A stretch of 64,000 nucleotides of DNA from assembly GCA_964611125.1 (NCBI GenBank), contig CAZSZO010000010.1, positions 1 through 64,000 on the forward strand. The letters are read 5' to 3'. Below the pieces are notes generated by a model, which saw nothing but the letters and a program-made list of their open reading frames with translations, did no database searches and was not told where the DNA came from. Of this stretch, positions 15,116 to 23,768 are shown piece by piece. This DNA is from JAEUIX01 sp964611125. GTDB taxonomy: Bacteria > Planctomycetota > Phycisphaerae > Phycisphaerales > UBA1924. Each line of letters opens with the position of its first letter. Within the stretch, counting starts at the first letter, position 1. Made by a program: the position numbers and the translations under genes.

Positions 15116-16609
15116 ATGAGGGTTGTGCTGTGGCTGCTGGCGGCGGCGGTGCTGGGGACGGGGGGGTACTTCGCGTACGACTGGTATGCGCTGCCGGGAA
15201 AGCCGCAGGCGGCGTCGTACCGGATGGGCGAGGTGAAGCGGACGGATATTGTGGCGACGATCAGCGCGACGGGGACGGTGGTGCCCGAGGACGTCGTGGA
15301 TATCGGTGCGCAGGTGAACGGGCAGATCGCGGAGTTCGGGGTGGATGTTGAGGGGAAGCCGATCGACTACCGCTCGCAGGTGCAGGAGGGGATGCTGCTG
15401 GCGAAGATCGATGAGTCGCTGTACCGGGCGGACGTAGCGTCGGGCGAGGCGCAGCTGTCGCAGGCCCAGGCGCAGGTGAAGCTGGCGGAGGCGAACCGGG
15501 CGCTGGCGCAGGCCCGGCTGGAGCAGACCGAGCGGGATTGGGACCGGGCCCAGAAGCTGGGGGGACAGTCGCGGGCGCTGTCGCAGGCGGACTACGACGC
15601 GGCGAAGTCGAACTATGACCAGGCGCTGGCGAGCGTGACGGTGGCGGAAGCGCAGATTCTGCAGGGGCAGGCTTCGATCCGCAGCGCCGAGGCGTCGCTC
15701 CTGAGGTCGCGCCGGAACTTGTTTTTCTGCGAGATCAAGTCGCCGGTGAGCGGGGTGGTGATCGACCGGCGGGTGGACATCGGGCAGACGGTGGTGGCGA
15801 GCCTGAACGCGCCGAGCCTGTTTCTGCTGGCGAAGGACCTGAGCCGGATGCAGGTGCTGGTGCAGGTGAACGAGGCGGACATCGGGAGCGTGAAGCCGGG
15901 GGAGCCGGTGCGGTTCACGGTGGAGGCGTTTCCGACCGACACGTTCAAGGGGACGGTGCGGCGGGTGCGGCTGAACGCGACGATGACGCAGAACGTGGTG
16001 ACGTACACGGTGGAGATCGAGGCGGACAACTCGAACCTGAAGCTGCTGCCGTATCTGACGGCGAACGTGCGGTTTGAGCTGGCCCGGCGGGACGGGGTGC
16101 TGGCGGCCCCGAGCGCGGCGCTGCGGTGGAGCCCGCCGGCGAGCGCTACGAGTGGGGGTGGGAGCGGGGGGGGGGCGCGGGGGGCGGCAGGGAGAGAAAG
16201 CGGGGGGAGCGCAGGCGCTGGGAGCCCGGGGGGCGCAGGGGGGGCAGGAAGCAATGCGACCGGTGCACCGTCGGCGGCGGCATCGGCTGGCGGGGGTGGT
16301 GGCGGGGGTGGTGCGGGGCGGCGCAGCGGGGGTGCGGGTGGTGGTGGCGGTGAGCCGCGCGGGCGGCGGCCGACGACCGGGACCATCTGGGTGCTGGAGG
16401 ACGGGGAGTTGAGGGGGATCAGCGTCAAGGTCGGGTTGAGCGATGGGGCCATGACGGAGGTGGAGGGGGAGGGTTTGAGCGAGGGGATGCAGATTGTGCT
16501 GGGCGAGGTGGTGGCGCGTGCGGCGACCGCCGCGGCAGGGGGCGGGAGCCCGTTTGCACCACCGGTGATGCGAGGAGGAGGCGGCGGCGGCGGGGGGCGC
16601 GGGCGCTAG
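15116..16609 (+). CDS. Efflux periplasmic adaptor subunit (MacA/HlyD-like)
   Basis: Membrane-fusion protein of 497 residues, first of four genes forming a MacAB-TolC-type exporter. An uncleaved N-terminal membrane helix (VLWLLAAAVLGTGGYFAYDWY) is followed by a split lipoyl domain (TGTVVPEDVVDIGAQVNGQI and FFCEIKSPVSGVVIDRRVD), an alpha-helical hairpin rich in Ala/Gln/Glu (about 105-195) and a beta-barrel domain. Residues about 345-425 are an unusual Gly/Ala/Ser insertion; the membrane-proximal domain resumes at GTIWVLEDGELRGI. A GAGGGGG ribosome site (15104-15110) supports ATG 15116. The ATPase gene starts two bases after the stop. Confidence 0.92.
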   Translation: MRVVLWLLAAAVLGTGGYFAYDWYALPGKPQAASYRMGEVKRTDIVATISATGTVVPEDVVDIGAQVNGQIAEFGVDVEGKPIDYRSQVQEGMLLAKIDESLYRADVASGEAQLSQAQAQVKLAEANRALAQARLEQTERDWDRAQKLGGQSRALSQADYDAAKSNYDQALASVTVAEAQILQGQASIRSAEASLLRSRRNLFFCEIKSPVSGVVIDRRVDIGQTVVASLNAPSLFLLAKDLSRMQVLVQVNEADIGSVKPGEPVRFTVEAFPTDTFKGTVRRVRLNATMTQNVVTYTVEIEADNSNLKLLPYLTANVRFELARRDGVLAAPSAALRWSPPASATSGGGSGGGARGAAGRESGGSAGAGSPGGAGGAGSNATGAPSAAASAGGGGGGGGAGRRSGGAGGGGGEPRGRRPTTGTIWVLEDGELRGISVKVGLSDGAMTEVEGEGLSEGMQIVLGEVVARAATAAAGGGSPFAPPVMRGGGGGGGGRGR

Positions 16610-16611
16610 CG

Positions 16612-17379
16612 ATGGCCGAGCCGCTCATCCAACTTCGCGGGATTCGCCGGACGTTTCGCATGGGCGAGATGGAGGTGCCGGTTCTGAAGGGGATCACGCT
16701 TGAGATTGCGCGGGGGGAGCTGACGGCGCTGACGGGGTCATCGGGGTCGGGGAAGACGACGCTGATGAACATTCTGGGGTGCCTGGATCGGCCGACGGCG
16801 GGGGATTACCTGCTTGACGGCGAAGAGGTGGGGCGGCTGTCGGCCGACAAGCGGGCGATGATCCGCAACCGCAAGATCGGCTTTGTGTTTCAGAGCTTCA
16901 ACCTGCTCTCGCGGACGACGGCGGTGGAGCAGGTGGCGATGCCGCTGGCGTACACGGCGACGGGGATCAGCGACGGCGAGGCGCGGCGGCGGGCGCGTGA
17001 GATCCTGATCAAAGTGGGCCTGGGAGAGCGGCTGGACCACACGCCGGCGCAGCTTTCGGGGGGGCAGCAGCAGCGGGTGGCGATCGCACGGGCGCTGGTG
17101 AACCGGCCGCCGGTGATCTTCGCCGATGAGCCGACGGGGAACCTTGATTCGAAGACGACGCAGGAGATCCTGCAGATGTTCGCCGATCTGAACCGCGACG
17201 AGGGGATCACGATCGTGCTGGTGACGCACGACGCCGGGGTGGCGGAATCGGCGCGGCGGCGGATCCGGATGAAGGACGGGCAAATTGAGTCCGACGAGCG
17301 GCAGGCGGGGAGCGCGGGCGAGTCGGGCCCCGCGGAACGGACGAGGGGCGCCACGGCCGGCGCGGGAGCGGCGCCATGA
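16612..17379 (+). CDS. ABC transporter ATP-binding protein (MacB/LolD-type)
   Basis: A 255-residue nucleotide-binding subunit with Walker A GSSGSGKTT, Q-loop FVFQSFNLL, signature LSGGQQQRVAIARAL, Walker B VIFADEP and the H-loop VTHD. The DEPTGNLDS-type sequence (ADEPTGNLDSKT) places it in the MacB/LolD subfamily, which drives mechanotransmission rather than substrate passage through the membrane. In E. coli this domain is fused to the permease; here the two are separate genes overlapping by four bases (17376-17379). The last 30 residues are a Gly/Ala/Arg-rich tail. Confidence 0.95.
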   Translation: MAEPLIQLRGIRRTFRMGEMEVPVLKGITLEIARGELTALTGSSGSGKTTLMNILGCLDRPTAGDYLLDGEEVGRLSADKRAMIRNRKIGFVFQSFNLLSRTTAVEQVAMPLAYTATGISDGEARRRAREILIKVGLGERLDHTPAQLSGGQQQRVAIARALVNRPPVIFADEPTGNLDSKTTQEILQMFADLNRDEGITIVLVTHDAGVAESARRRIRMKDGQIESDERQAGSAGESGPAERTRGATAGAGAAP

Positions 17380-18749
17380 CGATCATGCGGACCTTGAAGA
17401 CGGCGGTGCGGGCGCTGACGCGGAACGCCACGCGGTCGGCGCTGACGGTGCTGGGGATCGTGATCGGGATCGCGGCGGTGATCGCGATGATGGAGATCGG
17501 GAAGGGGTCGTCGGCGTCGATTGCGCGGACGATCGCCAGCATGGGGGCGAACAACCTGATGCTGTTCCCGGGGACGGCGGCGAGCGGCGGGGTGAGCTTC
17601 GGGGCGGGAAGTTCGCTGACGATGACGGCGGAGGATTGCGAGGCGATCCTGCGGGAGTGCCCGTCGGTGGCGGCGGCGTCGCCGATCGTGCGGATGCGGA
17701 CGCAGGTGATCTTCCAGGATCGCAACTGGGTGCCGTCGCAGATCCTGGGGACGACGACGAGCTATCTGACGGTTCGCGACTGGACGAAGCTGGCCGACGG
17801 GGAGATGTTCACCGACATGGATGTGCGGAGCGGGGCGCGGGTGTGCCTGGTGGGGCAGACGATCCAGCGGGAGGTGTTCCGAGGGGCGAGCCCGATCGGG
17901 ATGGAACTGCGGATCCAGGCGGTGACGTTCAAGGTGATCGGGGTGATGTCGCCCAAGGGGGCGAGCGCCTTCGGGCAGGATCAGGACGACATCGTGATTG
18001 CGCCGTGGACGACAATCAAGTACCGGGTGTCGGGGTCGTCGGTGAACTCGTCGGGTGGGTCGGGGGGGACGGGGTCGGCGGCGGCGACCGGAGGCGCGGC
18101 GTCGTCAACGAGCATCTATCCCGGGGCGGCGCCGGTGTTTCCGCCGGCGGCGACGCAGCAGGGGAACGGGCCGATGCCGGTGCGGTTCGCCAATGTGGAC
18201 CAGATCATCGCGTCGGCGCGGTCGCCGGCGGAGGTGAAGACGGCGATCACGGAGATCACGGCGCTCCTGCGGGAGCGGCACAAGCTGCGGCCCGGGGAGC
18301 CCGACGACTTCAGCGTGCGCGACATGACGGAGGCGGCGAGTTCGTTCTCGTCGACGAGCGACACGATGACGCGGCTGCTGCTGGCGGTGGCGCTGATCTC
18401 GCTGGTGGTCGGGGGCGTGGGGATCATGAACATCATGCTGGTGTCGGTGACGGAGCGGACGCGCGAGATCGGGCTGCGGATGGCGGTGGGGGCGCGGGCC
18501 CGGGACATCCTGCTGCAGTTCCTGACTGAGGCGACGCTGCTGTGCCTGATCGGCGGGGTGGTGGGGTTGCTGCTGGGGCGAGGGGCGGCGATCATGGTGC
18601 GGGAGTTCCTGAAGTGGCCGGTGGAGGCCTCGATGGAGGCGATCGTCGCCTCGATCGTGGTCTCGGCGATGGTCGGGATGGTCTTCGGGTTCTACCCGGC
18701 GTGGAAGGCGTCGCGGCTGGACCCGATCGAGGCGCTGCGATATGAGTGA
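17376..18749 (+). CDS. ABC transporter permease (MacB/FtsX-type)
   Basis: A 457-residue inner-membrane protein with MacB topology: one helix near the N-terminus (SALTVLGIVIGIAAVIAMM), a large periplasmic domain (about 45-320), then three C-terminal helices, including LLLAVALISLVVGGVGIMNIMLVSVTERTREIG-type sequence with the conserved TERTREIGLRMAVGA loop. A Ser/Gly/Ala-rich insertion sits in the periplasmic domain at about 225-245. With the adaptor upstream and the outer-membrane factor downstream it completes a tripartite exporter. Substrate unknown; macrolides, peptides and lipids are known in the family. Confidence 0.93.
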   Translation: MTIMRTLKTAVRALTRNATRSALTVLGIVIGIAAVIAMMEIGKGSSASIARTIASMGANNLMLFPGTAASGGVSFGAGSSLTMTAEDCEAILRECPSVAAASPIVRMRTQVIFQDRNWVPSQILGTTTSYLTVRDWTKLADGEMFTDMDVRSGARVCLVGQTIQREVFRGASPIGMELRIQAVTFKVIGVMSPKGASAFGQDQDDIVIAPWTTIKYRVSGSSVNSSGGSGGTGSAAATGGAASSTSIYPGAAPVFPPAATQQGNGPMPVRFANVDQIIASARSPAEVKTAITEITALLRERHKLRPGEPDDFSVRDMTEAASSFSSTSDTMTRLLLAVALISLVVGGVGIMNIMLVSVTERTREIGLRMAVGARARDILLQFLTEATLLCLIGGVVGLLLGRGAAIMVREFLKWPVEASMEAIVASIVVSAMVGMVFGFYPAWKASRLDPIEALRYE

Positions 18750-20271
18750 CAGGAATCGCGGCGTCGGAGGTGGGCAAGGCGGTCGCTGGCGGAGGGCCGC
18801 TGCGGCGGTTTGGCTGGCGTGCGCGGGCGGGTGCACGGTGGGGCCGGACTACACGCCGGCCGAGGGGCGCACGCCGGGAGCGTGGTCGGGCCTGGACCCG
18901 GCGGTGACAGACGGGAACGTGAGCACGCCGACGGGCGACCCGGCGGAGATCGGGCGATGGTGGCGGAGCTTCGGGGATGAGACGCTGTCGGGGCTGGTGG
19001 AGCGGGCGGCGTCAGCGAATCTTGATGTGGCGCTGGCGGAGTCGCGGATCCGGCAGGCGCGGGCGGGGGTGCGGAGCTCGGAGGCAGGGCTGTATCCGAG
19101 CGTGGACGTGACCGCCTCGGCGAGCCGCAGCCGCAGCGCCGTGAGGGGCGGGGGGAGCACCCAGGGGGCGACGGGGAACTTCTTCCGCGAGGGATTCGAC
19201 GCGGCGTGGGAGATCGATGTCTTCGGGGGGATCCGGCGGGGCGTCGAGGCGTCGGAGGCGTCGCTGCGGTCGTCGGTTGAGGACCGGCGGGATGTGCTGG
19301 TGTCGCTGGCGGGGGAGGTGGCGACCAACTACTTCCAGCTGCGCGGGGCGCAGAGCCAGCTGTTGATCGCGCGGCGGAACCTGGCGGCCCAGCGACAGAC
19401 GCTGGAGCTGACGCAGGAGCGGTTCGACGCCGGGTTCGTCAGCCTGCTGGACGTGGCCAACGCGCGGGCCCAGGTGGCGCAGACGTCGTCATCGATCCCG
19501 GCGCTGGAGGCGAACCAGCGGGTGGCGATCTATGCGCTGGGGGTGCTGCTGGGCCAGGAGCCGGCGGCCCTGCTGGCGGAACTGACGCCGGAGGGGCCGA
19601 TCCCGGCGCCGCCGAGGGTCGTCCCGATGGGGATGCCATCAGAGCTGCTGCAGCGGCGGCCCGACATCCGGCGGGCGGAAGCGGACCTGCACGCGGCGAC
19701 GGCGCTGGTGGGGGTGGCGACGGCGGACTTGTACCCGCGGTTTTCGCTGACGGGGTCGTTCGGACTGTCGGGGGGCGACGTGAGCAGCCTGAGCACGGTT
19801 GCAAATCGATTCTGGTCGATCGGGCCGGCGGTGAGCTGGAACGTCTTCGACGGGGGGCGGATCCGGGCGAACATTCAGATTCAGGAGGCGGGGGCGGAGC
19901 AGGCGCTGATCGCGTATCAGCGGGCGATCCTGCTGGCGCTGCAGGATGTCGAGACGGCGCTCGTGAACTTCTCGAAGGAACAGCAGCGCAACGCGGCGCT
20001 GCAACTGGCGGTGGAGGCCAACCGCGAAGCGGTGGACGTGGCGACCCAGCTGTACAGCGCGGGGCGGACGGACTTTCTCAATGTGCTCTCGGCGCAGCGG
20101 CAGCTCTTCGGATCAGAGGATGCGCTGTCGCAGAGCGACCGGACCATCGGGACCAACCTGGTGGCGCTGTACAAGGCGCTCGGCGGCGGTTGGAGCGGGG
20201 AGCAGGAGCCCGGGACTGACGCGCCGACCGGCGGAGCGGGCGAGGCCCCCAGCGAGGCGCCCTCATCATGA
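18742..20271 (+). CDS. Outer membrane efflux lipoprotein (TolC/NodT family)
   Basis: A 509-residue outer-membrane channel subunit. Its N-terminus has a hydrophobic signal ending at the lipobox-like AGGC, followed by TVGPDYTPAE, the NodT-subfamily signature, so Cys31 is probably lipidated. Two TolC repeat halves can be seen, each with Ala/Gln/Glu-rich helices (for example YFQLRGAQSQLLIARRNL and LQDVETALVNF) and WWRSFGDETLSGLVERA near the start. It overlaps the permease by eight bases. Its last six bases overlap the convergent oxidoreductase gene. The C-terminal 25 residues are low complexity. Confidence 0.93.
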   Translation: MSDRNRGVGGGQGGRWRRAAAAVWLACAGGCTVGPDYTPAEGRTPGAWSGLDPAVTDGNVSTPTGDPAEIGRWWRSFGDETLSGLVERAASANLDVALAESRIRQARAGVRSSEAGLYPSVDVTASASRSRSAVRGGGSTQGATGNFFREGFDAAWEIDVFGGIRRGVEASEASLRSSVEDRRDVLVSLAGEVATNYFQLRGAQSQLLIARRNLAAQRQTLELTQERFDAGFVSLLDVANARAQVAQTSSSIPALEANQRVAIYALGVLLGQEPAALLAELTPEGPIPAPPRVVPMGMPSELLQRRPDIRRAEADLHAATALVGVATADLYPRFSLTGSFGLSGGDVSSLSTVANRFWSIGPAVSWNVFDGGRIRANIQIQEAGAEQALIAYQRAILLALQDVETALVNFSKEQQRNAALQLAVEANREAVDVATQLYSAGRTDFLNVLSAQRQLFGSEDALSQSDRTIGTNLVALYKALGGGWSGEQEPGTDAPTGGAGEAPSEAPSS

Positions 20272-22500
20272 TCGCAGGGTCGCGAGTGACACGGTCCGTG
20301 ACACGGTGATGGGGATGTTCTTGAAGGGCGGCGTCCTGGACTCAGGATCGGCGATCGCGGGGACCAGCGCGTTGGCCTCGGGGCAGTACATGGCGGCGTT
20401 GCCGGGGCGGATGGGGGCTGGGCGAACGAGGATGTTGTCCATGCGGCCGCCGGGGGCGCCGGGGGGCCAGTGGGCGGCGGCGACGGTCACGCGGTCATCG
20501 CGGCGGAGGCCGAGGGCGAGCATGTCGTCATCGGCCATGAGGATGACGTCGCGGCGCTCCTGGGCTCGGTAGAGGTCGTGCTCTTCGTAGACGACGGTGT
20601 TGAACTGGCCCTCGGAGCGGATGGTCATGAGGCGGAGTTCGCCCGGGCGGCGGGTGAGGGGGAGGGTGGGCGGGTGGAACGCGGCGCGTCCGGAGGGGGT
20701 GGCGAATGCTGGGGTATGGAGGGCGCGGCCGGGGATGAGGAACTCCTCGCCGGTGCGGTCAATGGACTCGAGCTGGGCGAGGGCGGGGACGGTGGCGGCG
20801 ATGGCCTGGCGGATGGCGGAGTGGTCGGTGAGGGCGGACCAATCGATCTGGGCGTCGGGGCGGTCGCGCAGCGTGAGGCGGGCGAGCTCGGCGATGACCT
20901 CGACTTCGCTGCGGGGGCCGTCGTGGCGGGCGGGGCCGCCGTCGGAGAGGCGGACAAAGCTGAACATGGATTCCTGGGTGGTGGGCTGGGACTCTTCATC
21001 GCGGGCGCGGACGGGGAGGATGATGGAGGTGGCGCCGCGGCCGTGGATATGGCCGGTATTGAGGGTGGTGGAGAGGAAGACGGAGAGGCGGGCGCGGCGG
21101 AGGGCGCGGGCGGAGAGGGCGGCGTCGGGGGCGGAGCCGAAGAGGTTGCCGCCCAGATGGAGGGCGACATCGACGGCGCCAGCGTCGGCCTGCAGGATGC
21201 CGGCGAGGGTGTCGAGGCCGGGCTGGCGGGGGAGGCGGAGGCCGAAGCGGGCGTCGAGAGCGGAGAGGAACGACTCGGGGGGGTTGGGGGTGACGCCGAT
21301 GGTGCCGAGGCCCTGGACGTTGGAGTGGCCACGGAGGGGGAGGAGGCCGGCGCCGGGGCGGCCGAGCATGCCGCGGAGGAGGGCGAGGTTGGCGATGGCG
21401 TGAACGTTGTCGACGCCGTGGGCGTGGTGGGTGACGCCCATGGTCCAGCAGAAGACGGCGCGTTGGGCGCGGCCGTAGAGGGCGGCGACGCGGCGAAGGT
21501 CGGCTTCCGGGACGCCGGAGGACTCGACGAGGGCGGGCCAGGAGAGGGCGGCGAGGTGAGCGAGGAACGCGCCCGCGCCGTCGGTGTGCGCGGCCAGGAA
21601 GGGCTCGTCGTGGCGGCGGTCCTGGACGACAGCCTTGGCGAGGGCGGAGAGGAGGGCGATATCGCCGCCGATGTGGGGCTGGAGGTACTCATCGGCGATG
21701 TCGGAGCCCATGAGCAGGCTCCAAGGATCGCTGGGGACACTGAAGCGGGTGAGGCCGAGTTCGCGCAAGGGGTTGATGACGACGACCTTGGCGCCGGCGC
21801 GTTTGAGGTCGATGAGGGTGCGCATCAGGCGCGGGTGGTTGGAGGCGGGATTGCCGCCGATGATGAAGATGAGGTCGCAGTGGTGCAGGTCGTCGAGGGT
21901 GAGGGTGCCGGCGGAGGAGCCGATGGCCTTGCGCAGGGCGACTCCGGAGGCCTGATGGCAGAAGTAGGAGCAGTTGCTCACGTTGTTTGTGCCGCAGGCG
22001 CGGGCGAAGAGCTGGAAGAGAAACGCGGCCTCGTTGGAGGCGCGGCCGCTGGCGTAGTAGAGCGTGCGCTCGGGCGGGGCGGCCCGCAAGGCGGAGGCGA
22101 TGCGGTCAAGGGCGTCGGCCCAGGGGATGGGGCGGTAGTGCGGAGGCGCGCCCGGGCTGCATTCGGCGATAAGAGGTTCGACGAGGCGGCCGGCGGCTTC
22201 GAGCTCATGGGAAGAGAGGCGTTCGAGCTGGGCGAGGGAGAGCTGCTCAAGGAACTCGGGGCGGACACGCCCCTGCATGTCGGCGGCCATGGCCTGGACG
22301 GATTTCTTGCAGACTTCGGGGAAGCGGCCGGTTTCGTTGACCATGCCGCCCTGCTGGCCGCCCATGCCGAGCGCGCAGGTCTTGCAGGCGTTGCGGGCGG
22401 AGAGGGCCCGAAGCATGCGGAGGATTCCGCCGGAGGCGCGGGCCTTCTTCAGGGTGTACCAGATGGCTGGAAAGCCGCCGCCGGAACGTGGTGTCCACAT
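20266..22500 (-). CDS. FdhF/YdeP-family molybdopterin oxidoreductase (formate dehydrogenase-like alpha subunit)
   Basis: A 744-residue Mo/W-bis-PGD enzyme. SNCSYFCHQASGVAL aligns with the active-site region of formate dehydrogenase: Cys181 takes the place of selenocysteine and is followed by the catalytic His182. IIGGNPASNHPR and GVDNVHAIANLALLRGMLGRPGAGLLPLRGHSNVQG-type cofactor motifs follow, and the C-terminal molybdopterin-binding domain is complete. Near the N-terminus only Cys39, Cys42 and Cys64 are evident, so a classical 4Fe-4S site is not assured. ATG 22500 (MWTPRSGG) was chosen because GFPAIWYTLKKAR is the usual family start and the upstream frame is antisense-like. No electron-transfer subunit is nearby. 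The real substrate of this family is uncertain. Confidence 0.85.
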   Translation of the reverse strand: MWTPRSGGGFPAIWYTLKKARASGGILRMLRALSARNACKTCALGMGGQQGGMVNETGRFPEVCKKSVQAMAADMQGRVRPEFLEQLSLAQLERLSSHELEAAGRLVEPLIAECSPGAPPHYRPIPWADALDRIASALRAAPPERTLYYASGRASNEAAFLFQLFARACGTNNVSNCSYFCHQASGVALRKAIGSSAGTLTLDDLHHCDLIFIIGGNPASNHPRLMRTLIDLKRAGAKVVVINPLRELGLTRFSVPSDPWSLLMGSDIADEYLQPHIGGDIALLSALAKAVVQDRRHDEPFLAAHTDGAGAFLAHLAALSWPALVESSGVPEADLRRVAALYGRAQRAVFCWTMGVTHHAHGVDNVHAIANLALLRGMLGRPGAGLLPLRGHSNVQGLGTIGVTPNPPESFLSALDARFGLRLPRQPGLDTLAGILQADAGAVDVALHLGGNLFGSAPDAALSARALRRARLSVFLSTTLNTGHIHGRGATSIILPVRARDEESQPTTQESMFSFVRLSDGGPARHDGPRSEVEVIAELARLTLRDRPDAQIDWSALTDHSAIRQAIAATVPALAQLESIDRTGEEFLIPGRALHTPAFATPSGRAAFHPPTLPLTRRPGELRLMTIRSEGQFNTVVYEEHDLYRAQERRDVILMADDDMLALGLRRDDRVTVAAAHWPPGAPGGRMDNILVRPAPIRPGNAAMYCPEANALVPAIADPESRTPPFKNIPITVSRTVSLATLRS

Positions 22501-22555
22501 CTTGGTGGAGCATACCACGTCCGCGGCGGCGGGCACCTCAGCAGGAAGCAGGAGA

Positions 22556-23020
22556 TCAGTGAGGCCGGGCGAGATCAACGGCGAGGGCGTCGAGCATGGT
22601 GAGGTATCTCTCTCGAAGGGCGGGATCGAAGGCGCCGGCGGCAAGGTTGAGCTTGCCTGAGAGCAGGGCGATGCTGTCGAGGACCTTGGCGCGATCCGCC
22701 TGAGGGATCGGGCGGAGACCTGAACGGGTGTAGCTGGCGATCTGCGCGGCCATGGAAGCTCCGATGTCATCGGGCGCGGCGTTGGACGCGTGGCAGTTGA
22801 TGACCAGACAGAGGGAGTCGATGAGGTTGCGGAAGGCGTCCCACCACCGACCATCGGCCGGGGCATCCGCCGGGGCGGGGGGGTCGTCCTGGGCGGCTTC
22901 AGAGGGCCGGATGGACGCGGCGATGGTTTGGGGGGGCGGCAAGCCGGGTATGCCCGGGGAGCCTGCGAGGAGGGTCGCGGCCACGGCGACGGAACTCATG
23001 GTAAACTTGTGGCATCGCAT
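22556..23020 (-). CDS. Small exported protein of unknown function
   Basis: A 154-residue protein not recognised from any family. It has a Sec-type signal (basic MRCHKF, hydrophobic core SSVAVAATLLAG), a Pro/Ala-rich linker, then a mostly helical domain with two Cys (SLCLVINC) that could form a disulfide and conserved-looking IPQADRAKVLDSIALLSGKL. The start at 23020 is supported by AAGGAGC eight bases upstream on the minus strand. It is divergent from the sigma factor gene across 124 bases and 55 bases upstream of the oxidoreductase, so it may be cotranscribed with the latter. Confidence 0.7.
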   Translation of the reverse strand: MRCHKFTMSSVAVAATLLAGSPGIPGLPPPQTIAASIRPSEAAQDDPPAPADAPADGRWWDAFRNLIDSLCLVINCHASNAAPDDIGASMAAQIASYTRSGLRPIPQADRAKVLDSIALLSGKLNLAAGAFDPALRERYLTMLDALAVDLARPH

Positions 23021-23144
23021 CGTGCCCGCTCCTTGCAGAGGAATCCGAGGGCCGGGCGACGGCCCGGCTGGCACCTGATCGCGGATGGCGCGGATGGCGT
23101 TACGGCGGAGCGAAAAAAAGTCAGATCACACTCGTGAGGCGACC

Positions 23145-23768
23145 ATGCGTTCCGGCGAACTGGACAACCCGAGCATCCCGCCTTCCCCAGGTTCACAGGT
23201 GGGCGGCGACGTTGAGGGATTGGTGGGCCGAATCGCTGAAGGTGACCGGCAGGCGGCGGCGGAGTTCGTGCGTCGGTACTCACCGATCATCCGGCAGCGG
23301 TACCGGGCGCGGCTGAGCCCGGCGCTGCGGCGGCTGGCCGACTCGACGGATCTGGCCTCGACGGTGGGGCGGCGGCTGGATGCCCTGGTGGCCAACGGGG
23401 CCCTTGAGGTGGTGAACCAGCGGCAGCTCTGGGCGCTGATTCACCGGCTGGCGGACACGGCGGTGGCCGACAAGGCGCGGGCGCTGGCGCGGCTGCGGCG
23501 GGCGGAGGATGAAGATTCGGAGTGGAGCCGGGCGTTTCTGCGGCGGTCGGAAGAGGGGCACGGGCCGGAGCAGTTCGATGGGATGCTGGAGCGGCTGCTG
23601 GATGAGCTGCCCGGGGAGCGCGACCGGCAGATGCTGGGGCTGTGGCTGGCGGGCTGGAGCCACGCGCAGATCGGGCAGGAGCTGGGGCTGGCGCCCAACG
23701 CGGTGCGGCAACTGTGGAGCCGGGTTCGGGAGCGGGCCAAGGCGGTGCTTGCAGGGGATGTCGCATGA
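23145..23768 (+). CDS. ECF-like RNA polymerase sigma factor (planctomycete type)
   Basis: A 207-residue sigma-70-like protein. Region 2 is VGRIAEGDRQAAAEFVRRYSPIIRQRYRARL and region 4 ends in the helix-turn-helix WSHAQIGQELGLAPNAVRQLWSRVRERAKA, both given here in part only. The long spacer with SEWSRAFLRRSEEGHGPEQF resembles the ECF-like sigma factors of Planctomycetes, which are usually next to Ser/Thr kinases. Its stop overlaps the kinase start by ATGA (23765-23768). ATG 23145 follows a GAGG ribosome site. No anti-sigma factor is present; the kinase is the likely regulator. Confidence 0.85.
   Translation: MRSGELDNPSIPPSPGSQVGGDVEGLVGRIAEGDRQAAAEFVRRYSPIIRQRYRARLSPALRRLADSTDLASTVGRRLDALVANGALEVVNQRQLWALIHRLADTAVADKARALARLRRAEDEDSEWSRAFLRRSEEGHGPEQFDGMLERLLDELPGERDRQMLGLWLAGWSHAQIGQELGLAPNAVRQLWSRVRERAKAVLAGDVA

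Noticed and set aside
21950..22019. Selenocysteine in the FdhF/YdeP-like enzyme
   Set aside because: The active-site position is an ordinary Cys codon (Cys181), with no in-frame TGA and no need for a SECIS element.
20470..22602. 710-codon open frame on the + strand opposite the oxidoreductase
   Set aside because: It is Gly/Glu/Ala-rich antisense sequence; the minus strand has a full molybdopterin oxidoreductase with active-site motifs.
22501..22866. N-terminal extension of the FdhF/YdeP-like protein
   Set aside because: The extra 122 residues are Ser/Pro/Thr-rich and antisense-like, and overlap the small exported protein gene, which has its own ribosome site and signal peptide.
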